This document shows positions 1 through 5,522 of a stretch of 18,930 bases of DNA, in pieces. The translations under genes were made by a program, and so were the position numbers. This stretch comes from an uncultured Anaerolineae bacterium (lineage in GTDB: Bacteria > Chloroflexota > Anaerolineae > B4-G1 > DUEL01). The stretch is from contig CALDFY010000067.1 in NCBI GenBank assembly GCA_937942115.1, forward strand, positions 1 through 18,930. The letters run 5' to 3'. How positions within the stretch are numbered: the first letter of the stretch is position 1; each line of letters starts with the position of its first letter. The notes under the pieces are model-generated. The model worked only from the letters and a program-made list of their open reading frames with translations, was not told the origin of the DNA and did no database searches.

Positions 1-228
1 CCACGCGACGGGCTGATGACCGGCCTGCAGCGGCTGACCAACTTTCCCATCGCCTGGGTTCGCAGCGGCATCGAAATCGGTGCCGTCATGCTTGGATGGT
101 CACTTGGCGGTGTGGTGGGGATCGGCACGCTGCTGTTCGCCTTTGGCATCGGCCCCTGCGTGGCGGCGGCCATGCATGGCCTGCAGCAGACCTTCGGCGG
201 GCCGCCGCCCCCCATTTTTGGCACTTGA
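1..228 (+). CDS. YczE/YitT-type integral membrane protein, C-terminal part
   Basis: The frame is open from the first base to a TGA at 226-228, so only the C-terminal 75 residues of a gene starting outside the window are seen. The segment opens with PRDGLMTGL, then a short loop with an arginine, then a long hydrophobic, glycine-rich stretch (AVMLGWSLGGVVGIGTLLFAFGIGP). This arrangement is typical of the YczE/YyaS/YitT group of bacterial membrane proteins, whose transport role is not well defined. The ATG at 16 is internal and is not the true start. The stop codon overlaps the -35 hexamer of the next gene's promoter, so the two genes are separately transcribed although they share a strand. Family assignment rests on one motif and topology, hence moderate confidence. 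Confidence 0.6.
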   Translation, partial: PRDGLMTGLQRLTNFPIAWVRSGIEIGAVMLGWSLGGVVGIGTLLFAFGIGPCVAAAMHGLQQTFGGPPPPIFGT

Positions 229-253
229 CAAAACGAACACTTTGGTGTAACAT
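225..253 (+). promoter_or_regulatory. Promoter of the GntR-SBP regulator gene
   Basis: A perfect TTGACA (225-230) is followed after 17 bp by TAACAT (248-253, 4 of 6 matches to TATAAT). A second possible -10, TATAAC at 254-259, is too far away (23 bp). The -35 overlaps the stop codon of the preceding membrane-protein gene. Transcription would start near 260, inside the inverted repeat described separately. Confidence 0.55.
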
Positions 254-270
254 TATAACAGTACACCAAA
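241..270. promoter_or_regulatory. Inverted-repeat operator over the promoter, probably autoregulatory
   Basis: TTTGGTGTA (241-249) and TACACCAAA (262-270) form a perfect 9-bp inverted repeat with 12 bp between the arms. The arm centres lie 21 bp apart, two helical turns, so a dimer could contact both on one DNA face. The repeat covers the -10 and the expected start point and lies 14 bp before the start codon. GntR-family regulators commonly bind such sites in their own promoters, so the neighbouring gene product is the natural ligand; that is inference. Confidence 0.6.
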
Positions 271-283
271 CCCTGGGGCCGAA

Positions 284-1765
284 ATGGCAAAGATTGAGCG
301 GGATTCACCCGTCCCCATCTACCATCAACTCAAGACCCTGATCCGGGAGCAGATAGAGAGCGGCCTGTGGAAGCCGGGAGACCGGATCCCCACCGAGGAC
401 GAACTCTGTCGGCTCTACGGCATCAGCCGCTCCCCCGTCCGCCAGGCCCTTAAGGAACTGGTCTACGAAGGGGTGCTGGTCCGCCGCCCCGGCGCCGGCA
501 CCTTTGTCAACGACCTTTCCCCCCGCCCGGCCGCCGCGGATACTTCTATCCAGTTGATGTGCTCGGACATCCGGTGGTCCCATCTGCTGGAGCATGTCCG
601 CCGGGCCTGGAACGCCACTCATCCCCAACAACCGGTTTCCTTCCAGGTGGAAGTCGTCAGCCACACCCGACTGTACGACTTTCTCAGTACGGCCGTGGGC
701 AGCGGCACCGCCCCTGACGCCGCAATGGTGGACTGCGTCTGGGTGGCCGGGCTGGCCCGGGCCGGATTCCTCTACCCCCTGGAAAGCCTGAACTCCCATT
801 GGAACCCCTCTACTTTTGGCAAGGACCTGTACCCGGCCTTCGTCAGCGCGAACTCCTATCAGGACCGGCTGTACGGTCTGCCGGTCAAAGCGGACATTTC
901 GTTGCTCTGGTACCGGAAAGATTGGCTCCAGAGCGAGGGTCTGCTTCCACCCAGGAACTGGGATGAGTTCGTAGAAGTCGCCCGCCACTTCCTTCAGCCC
1001 CAGGTGCAGGAGCGGTACGGTTACACCTATCCGCTGGTCTTCCCCGGAGGTACGGCGGGAGGAGAAGCGACCGTCTATATGCTGATGCCGTTCATCTGGT
1101 CGGCCGGAGGGGAAGTATTTGAGCGGGGAGAGGTGGCGCTGGATAGCGCCGCGACCCATCGGGCGCTCCGGTTTCTGCGCGAACTGGTCCGGACCCACCA
1201 GGTGAGTCCTCCCGACGTCGTCCGCTACCGGGAGGACACGGCCTTCCGACTCTTCGCCAGCGGCAAAGCGGTGATGGCCCTGGGCGGAAGTTACGAGGCC
1301 GACCTGATCCGCGAGGTGAGCGGCTGGGGAGGCGGAGAATTCCAGGAGCGGGTGGGATATGTTCTGCCCCCGGCAGTTCCCGGCGGCCAGCCGGCCCCCA
1401 CCATCGGCGGGACCTCCTACGTCATCCTGCGCCAGAGTTCCCGCCCCCAGCGGGTGATGGAAGTCCTCCGCTTCGCCACCGACCCGGCCCAGGTCGGCGA
1501 AAGTTATCGGGAACTCCTCCAGGTTCTGCCCAACCCGTCGTTTAACCGACTGGTCTCGCCGAACGGCGCGCCGCTGCTGGCGTGGGTCTCGGAGATGATC
1601 CCCCTGGGCCGGGCCCGTCCGTCCATCCCCGAATACGTCAAAGTCTCCCGCCAGTTACAGGCGATGTTTGAGCGGACCTTTTCGGACCCGATGCCCATTG
1701 AGGCGCTGGTCCGCCGGACGGCGGAGTTCATCTCGGTGATCTGCGAGGTGCCGTGCCGGATGTAA
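284..1765 (+). CDS. GntR-family regulator fused to a sugar solute-binding-protein domain
   Basis: This 493-residue protein has two parts. Residues 7-75 are a GntR winged helix: VPIYHQLKTLIREQIESG, then PGDRIPTEDELCRLYGISRSPVRQAL (recognition helix about 46-59), then the wing RRPGAGTFV. Residues from about 88 to 480 resemble a family-1 extracellular sugar-binding protein, for example GTAPDAAMVD, LARAGFLYPLE, RLYGLPVKADISLLWYRKDWL, NWDEFVEVAR and FRLFASGKAVMALGG. There is no signal peptide, lipobox or membrane segment, so it should be cytoplasmic. By analogy with AraR, which joins GntR to a LacI-type sensor, the second domain probably senses an imported sugar and changes DNA binding. It lies just upstream of a sugar ABC operon on the same strand and has an inverted repeat on its own promoter. 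The start at 284 keeps the full GntR domain; its ribosome site is weak. Domain calls are firm; ligand and targets are inference. Confidence 0.88.
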   Translation: MAKIERDSPVPIYHQLKTLIREQIESGLWKPGDRIPTEDELCRLYGISRSPVRQALKELVYEGVLVRRPGAGTFVNDLSPRPAAADTSIQLMCSDIRWSHLLEHVRRAWNATHPQQPVSFQVEVVSHTRLYDFLSTAVGSGTAPDAAMVDCVWVAGLARAGFLYPLESLNSHWNPSTFGKDLYPAFVSANSYQDRLYGLPVKADISLLWYRKDWLQSEGLLPPRNWDEFVEVARHFLQPQVQERYGYTYPLVFPGGTAGGEATVYMLMPFIWSAGGEVFERGEVALDSAATHRALRFLRELVRTHQVSPPDVVRYREDTAFRLFASGKAVMALGGSYEADLIREVSGWGGGEFQERVGYVLPPAVPGGQPAPTIGGTSYVILRQSSRPQRVMEVLRFATDPAQVGESYRELLQVLPNPSFNRLVSPNGAPLLAWVSEMIPLGRARPSIPEYVKVSRQLQAMFERTFSDPMPIEALVRRTAEFISVICEVPCRM

Positions 1766-1966
1766 CCTCTCCGGTGCCCGCCAGGGGAGGCGGCGAGGCT
1801 TGCGGCGCCGGGGGTTGCGCCGCAATCCCCGCCCTCTCCCGGAGGGGGCGAAAACCCAGAGAAAGGAGGGATGCCTGGGAGAAAGCGCGATGATTCAACC
1901 GACAACCGACCATATCCTGATCCCTTTCCATTCCAATCCATTCAAATTTGACAGGAGGATTAGACA
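1766..1966 (+). other. Leader between regulator and sugar-binding protein, with a GC hairpin
   Basis: This 201-bp gap holds a perfect 9-bp stem, TTGCGGCGC (1800-1808) with GCGCCGCAA (1817-1825) and an 8-nt loop, without a T-run, so it is a weak terminator at best. No convincing promoter is visible, and the upstream inverted repeat TTTGGTGTA/TACACCAAA is not repeated here. The simplest reading is read-through from the regulator gene. An AGGAGG at 1953-1958 serves the next gene with 8-nt spacing. Confidence 0.4.
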
Positions 1967-3220
1967 ATGAAGAAGACCCTCTGGCTCGTATTGAGCGGGA
2001 TGCTGGTGGCCGCGTTCGTCCTGAGCGCGTGCGCGAAGCCGACCCCGACTCCGACCCCGCCGCCGGCCCAGCCGACCCAGCCGCCGGCCTCCACGCTGAA
2101 GGGCACCGTCTCCCTGTGGCACGCCTGGAAAGAGAGCGAAATCGCCAGCCTCAACGAGGTCATCGCGGCCTTCCAGGCGGAGTATCCGGATGTGAAGTTT
2201 GACATCCTCTATGTGCCCTTTGACGACCTGCGGGGCAAGTTTGAGACCGCCGCGTCCACCGGTGGCGGTCCGGCTGTCCTCATTGGCGCGGCCGACTGGG
2301 GCCCGGCTTTCTATGACGCGGGCCTGGTCGCCGACCTCACCCCCCACCTCTCCGCCGACTTCCTCGCCACCATCAACGAGGCAGCCCTGGGCGCAGTGGA
2401 GTACAAGGGCGCCCTCATCGGCCTGCCCCAGACCATCAAGGGCGTGGTGATGTACCGCAACAAGGCCATCATCCCCGAGGCCCCCAAGACCTGGGAGGAC
2501 CTGGTCGCCGCGGCGAAGGCCGCCACCCAGGGGGACGTGGTCGGTGCCAACCTGGAGTACGGCTTCTTCTTCTCCGCCGCCCACCTCAACGGCATCGGCG
2601 GCAAATTGATGGAGCCCAACGGTGACCCCGCCTTCAACAACGAAAAGGGCGTGGAGTGGGTCAACCTGCTGGTCTCCTTCAAGGACGCCGGACCGACTGA
2701 GTACTACACCGACAACGACGTCAACCTCTTCAAGGCGGGCAAGGCGGGTATCATCATTGACGGGACGTGGAACATGGGCGCGCTGGTGGAGGCCATCGGC
2801 GCCAACAACCTGGCCATTGACCCCTGGCCGGCCTATAAGGGCGGTCACCTCTCCGGTTACGTCCAGACCGAGAATATCTACCTGAACGCGAACGTGACCG
2901 GGGATGACCAGAAGGCCGCGCTGGCGTTCATCCAGTTCTTCCTCTCCCCCAAGGCCCAGGCGCTGCTGGCTGACCCGACAAAAGCGGCCCATATCCCGGC
3001 GATCAAAGGCGTGGAGGTCACCGATCCGCTGTTGAAGCAGGCGGTGGACGCCTTCGCCCTCGGCACCGCCTTCCCGGTGATCCCCGAGATGGGCGCCTAC
3101 TGGGGGCCGATGGACACCGCGCTGAAGTCCGTCTTTGACGAGGGCGCGGATCCGGCGGCGGCCCTCCAGCAAGCCTACGACAGCATCGTAGCCAAAATCA
3201 AGGAAATTCGCGGGCAGTAG
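1967..3220 (+). CDS. Sugar (maltodextrin-type) ABC transporter substrate-binding lipoprotein
   Basis: A 417-residue family-1 solute-binding protein. It begins with a lipoprotein signal (KK, hydrophobic core, lipobox LSAC with the modified cysteine at residue 22), then a Thr/Pro linker (KPTPTPTPPP) that tethers it outside the membrane. The mature part starts GTVSLWHAWKESE and contains features seen in MalE-like proteins: GGPAVLIGAADWGPAFYDAGLVADLTP, GALIGLPQTIKGVVMYRNK, NNEKGVEWVNLLVSFKDAG, FKAGKAGIIIDGTWN and AALAFIQFFLSPKAQ. The start has AGGAGG at good spacing. It is followed by a strong stem-loop and repeats, then two MalF/MalG-like permeases and a GH57 alpha-glucanase, so maltodextrins are the likely ligand. 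Exact sugar specificity cannot be read from sequence alone. Confidence 0.92.
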   Translation: MKKTLWLVLSGMLVAAFVLSACAKPTPTPTPPPAQPTQPPASTLKGTVSLWHAWKESEIASLNEVIAAFQAEYPDVKFDILYVPFDDLRGKFETAASTGGGPAVLIGAADWGPAFYDAGLVADLTPHLSADFLATINEAALGAVEYKGALIGLPQTIKGVVMYRNKAIIPEAPKTWEDLVAAAKAATQGDVVGANLEYGFFFSAAHLNGIGGKLMEPNGDPAFNNEKGVEWVNLLVSFKDAGPTEYYTDNDVNLFKAGKAGIIIDGTWNMGALVEAIGANNLAIDPWPAYKGGHLSGYVQTENIYLNANVTGDDQKAALAFIQFFLSPKAQALLADPTKAAHIPAIKGVEVTDPLLKQAVDAFALGTAFPVIPEMGAYWGPMDTALKSVFDEGADPAAALQQAYDSIVAKIKEIRGQ

Positions 3221-3248
3221 CCGCCCATCGGCGGAGGACCGAATGGAC

Positions 3249-3290
3249 GGACGCGGGTGAGGAAGTAACCTTCCCCACCCGCGTCCTTGT
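3249..3290 (+). terminator. Strong stem-loop after the sugar-binding protein gene
   Basis: GGACGCGGGTG (3249-3259) pairs perfectly with CACCCGCGTCC (3276-3286). After one mismatch the stem continues with GGAAG/CTTCC around a TAAC loop. Only TTGT follows, so it may end most but not all transcripts, or protect the 3' end of the binding-protein mRNA and leave reduced read-through into the permeases. Confidence 0.7.
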
Positions 3291-3303
3291 ATGACAATTT
3301 CTC

Positions 3304-3433
3304 CGTAGCGCAGGATGTTATCCTGTATCTACAGGCCTGTCAGCCTGCGGATACAGGCCTGGCGGCCTGCGGTACGGTGGCGCAGGCTGTCAGCCTGCGG
3401 ATACAGGCCTGGCGGCCTGCGGTACGGTGGCGC
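3304..3433 (+). repeat. 50-bp tandem hairpin repeat array (left copy)
   Basis: Two near-perfect 50-bp units (3341-3390 and 3391-3433, the last one cut short) follow a diverged first unit (3304-3340). Each unit has two hairpins: CGCAGGCT-GTC-AGCCTGCG (3381-3399 region) and CAGGCC-TGGC-GGCCTG (3354-3369 and 3404-3419). The diverged unit has CAGGAT-GTT-ATCCTG (3311-3325), where both arms changed together. The same family appears reversed at 18656-18854. Confidence 0.85.
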
Positions 3434-3434
3434 T

Positions 3435-3526
3435 CCTCACCCCTCCCCCTGACCCCCTCCCCTCTCCTGACCGAAGGTCAGGAGAGGGGCTGGGGGTGAA
3501 GTGAAGGCGGCGGGGGTGGGGTGAGG
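3435..3526. repeat. 92-bp palindromic element with CCTCACCCC terminal inverted repeats
   Basis: The element is bounded by CCTCACCCC (3435-3443) and GGGGTGAGG (3518-3526). Its core is a perfect 14-bp stem, CCCCTCTCCTGACC (3459-3472) with GGTCAGGAGAGGGG (3476-3489), loop GAA. The same 9-bp ends bound a second element at 17514-17585. It looks like a small non-autonomous repeat, but no flanking duplication is evident. Confidence 0.65.
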
Positions 3527-3572
3527 TACAGGCCCGGCCTGTTCCGGAAATGGTAGCAAGGGAGGCAACCCA

Positions 3573-4619
3573 ATGGCAGAGGCGCAACCTGTACTGGCTC
3601 GCCCGACATCCCGCCGGAGGGAATTCCGCCGCCGGTTGCGGGCCTCTTTAGGCCCCTGGCTGTACATCGCACCGGCGGGATTGGTCATGCTGGTGATTAC
3701 CCTCTTCCCCCAACTCTTCCAGGTCTGGATGGCCTTCACGGATTTCCGGATCAAACATCTCCGGTTCAACCTGTTCAATCCGGATACGTGGGCTCAGTTC
3801 GCCCCTCCCTTTGTGGGATTGGCGAACTTTTACAAGATTCTCACCAACCAACTGGCCATTGAGAACTACGACTTCTGGCGCATCCTTGCCTTCAACCTGA
3901 CTTGGACGGTTACCAACGTCTTCTTCCACGTCGTTCTCGGCGTCGCCATCGCGCTGGCCCTGAACAGCAAAGGCCTCCTCGGACGCCGGGTCTATCGGGC
4001 CCTCTTCGTCCTTCCCTGGGCCTTACCGGGATATATCACGGCCCTGACGTGGAAGAACATGTACGACCCCCGCTTCGGGGCCATCAACCAACTCATCGCC
4101 ATTGTCAACAACTGGCTGGGGACGAACTTCCCCACGGACACCCGCTGGATGGATGTGGCCCAGCCACCTATCGGCGGCCCGCTCAGTTTCCTCCCCCTGG
4201 CTTTCTACTGCGTTCTCCTGGCAAATATCTGGTTGGGCTGGCCCTTTATGACCGTTGTGGCGACCGGCGCGCTTCAGGCCATCCCGGAGGAACTTTACGA
4301 GGCCGCGTCCATAGACGGCGCCAGCGGCTGGCAGAAGTTCTGGAAAATCACCGCCCCCCTTATCCGTCCCGCAATGGTCCCCGCCATCATGCTGGGCACC
4401 ATCTGGACGTTCAACCAGTTCAACGTCATCTACTTTATCAGCGGTGGTGGCCCCTTCGGCCGGACGGAGATTCTGGTCACCCAGGCCTTCAAACTGGTCT
4501 ACGAACAGCGGCTCTACGGCGTTGCCGCTGCCTTCAGCATCGTCGTCTTTTTCATCCTGCTGATCATCACCCTGATCAACAACCGGGTCACCCGGGCGAC
4601 GGAGGCGTACTATGTTTAA
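3573..4619 (+). CDS. Sugar ABC transporter permease, MalF-like
   Basis: A 348-residue integral membrane protein of the binding-protein-dependent permease family. It has a basic N-terminus, a first membrane segment (WLYIAPAGLVMLVITLFPQLFQVW), a loop with LRFNLFNPDTW and FVGLANFYKIL, then several further hydrophobic segments. The ATPase-contact EAA loop is clear at about residues 239-265: EELYEAASIDGASGWQKFWK followed by ITAPLIRP. The Phe/Asn-rich segment TFNQFNVIYFISGGGP is typical of MalF-type subunits. AGGGAGG at 3559-3565 sets the start. The gene ends inside the start of the next permease (8-nt overlap), as expected for subunits of one heterodimeric channel. It would pair with the downstream MalG-like protein and the upstream binding lipoprotein. 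Confidence 0.93.
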   Translation: MAEAQPVLARPTSRRREFRRRLRASLGPWLYIAPAGLVMLVITLFPQLFQVWMAFTDFRIKHLRFNLFNPDTWAQFAPPFVGLANFYKILTNQLAIENYDFWRILAFNLTWTVTNVFFHVVLGVAIALALNSKGLLGRRVYRALFVLPWALPGYITALTWKNMYDPRFGAINQLIAIVNNWLGTNFPTDTRWMDVAQPPIGGPLSFLPLAFYCVLLANIWLGWPFMTVVATGALQAIPEELYEAASIDGASGWQKFWKITAPLIRPAMVPAIMLGTIWTFNQFNVIYFISGGGPFGRTEILVTQAFKLVYEQRLYGVAAAFSIVVFFILLIITLINNRVTRATEAYYV

Positions 4620-5514
4620 GATAAAAAGAAAAGAAATCCTGCGCCAGGTCGCCTTACAGTTGTTCCTGCTGGCCGTGACGGCCTTTGTGCTGTTCCCCAT
4701 CCTCTGGATTTTCTCCCTCGCCCTGGACCCGCGCAACATTGACAAGCCGCTGGAACTCCGCCTGATCCCGCCCGGGGCTTCCCTGAACTCGTTCCGAAAA
4801 ATCCTCACGGAGCCCTTCCGTCTGCTCTGCAAAGACCCCTCCAACGTCTCTACCTGTATGACCTTCCCCCGGCTGCTGGGGAACAGCCTGCTGGTCTCGC
4901 TGGGGACCAGCGTCATTGCCGTGATTCTGGGGGCGTCGGCGGCCTATGCCTTCTCCCGCTTCCAGTTCATCGGACGGCAGGCAGGGATGCTGGGCTTTAT
5001 CGTGCTGATTATGCTCCCCGCGTCGGCCACTCTGGCCCCCCTCTATGTCTTGCTGACCCAGGTGAAAGTCGGGACTGAACCGCTCCGGGCCACCCTCCCC
5101 GGGCTGATGATTGCCTACGGCTCCGGCGCCCTCCCTTTTGCGATCTGGAACCTGAAAGGGTATTTTGACACCGTGCCCCGGGAGTTAGAGGAGGCGGCCA
5201 TCATTGACGGCGCCAACCAGTTCCAGGTCTTCTACCGCATTATCATCCCCCTCTCCACCCCCGCCCTGGCGGTAACCATCCTGTTCAGTTTTATGTCCGG
5301 CTGGACGGAGTTCATCCTGGCCTGGACATTCCTGGAGAACCCCTCCCGCTTCACCCTGGCAATGGCGCTGCGGGCCATGCAGGGCCAGTTTGCGACCCCG
5401 TGGTCGGACTTCGCCGCCCTCTCCATCCTGATGAGCATCCCGGTGGTCGCCATCTTCTTCGGCCTCCAGCGGTTCATTGTCTCGGGGCTTTCTATGGGCG
5501 CAGTGAAGGGATGA
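4612..5514 (+). CDS. Sugar ABC transporter permease, MalG-like
   Basis: A 300-residue permease partner of the preceding gene. It shows the MalG-type layout: an N-terminal segment ending FVLFPILWIFSLALDP, a periplasmic loop, then NSLLVSLGTSVIAVILGASAAYAFSRF, the EAA loop from about residue 188 (PRELEEAAIIDGANQFQVFY, then RIIIPLSTPAL), and the C-terminal helix ending GLSMGAVKG, very typical of MalG. GGAGG at 4601-4605 lies 6 nt before the ATG, inside the end of the upstream permease, so translation is probably coupled. The TGA at 5512-5514 overlaps an ATG at 5511 and lies just before the GH57 gene. No nucleotide-binding subunit follows, so the ATPase must be supplied from elsewhere, as with MsmK-type shared ATPases. 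Confidence 0.94.
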   Translation: MFKIKRKEILRQVALQLFLLAVTAFVLFPILWIFSLALDPRNIDKPLELRLIPPGASLNSFRKILTEPFRLLCKDPSNVSTCMTFPRLLGNSLLVSLGTSVIAVILGASAAYAFSRFQFIGRQAGMLGFIVLIMLPASATLAPLYVLLTQVKVGTEPLRATLPGLMIAYGSGALPFAIWNLKGYFDTVPRELEEAAIIDGANQFQVFYRIIIPLSTPALAVTILFSFMSGWTEFILAWTFLENPSRFTLAMALRAMQGQFATPWSDFAALSILMSIPVVAIFFGLQRFIVSGLSMGAVKG

Positions 5515-5522
5515 GGTTGAAA

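Noticed and set aside
1871..1951. Short frame MPGRKRDD... (26 codons) after AAAGGAGGG upstream of the sugar-binding protein
   Set aside because: The Shine-Dalgarno is only 1 nt from the ATG, too close for initiation. A similar decoy AAAGGAGGG at 15446-15454 precedes a 6-codon GTG frame; both seem incidental.
1948..1953. TTGACA just upstream of the sugar-binding protein gene as a -35 element
   Set aside because: It overlaps the ribosome-binding site and lies 13 bp before the start codon, leaving no room for a -10 and a leader.
1895..3172. 425-residue minus-strand frame opposite the sugar-binding protein
   Set aside because: Antisense shadow; Gly/Val/Asp-rich without motifs, while the plus strand encodes a clear lipoprotein.
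3341..3433. Possible CRISPR array in the 50-bp tandem repeats (also 18656-18854)
   Set aside because: Units are directly contiguous with no unique spacers, each unit holds two palindromes, and no cas gene is near.
3287..3499. Small plus-strand frame across the left repeat array, and the similar minus-strand frame 18632-18850
   Set aside because: Their proteins are direct translations of the repeats (recurring RPAVRW/RPALRW words), with no ribosome site or outside support.
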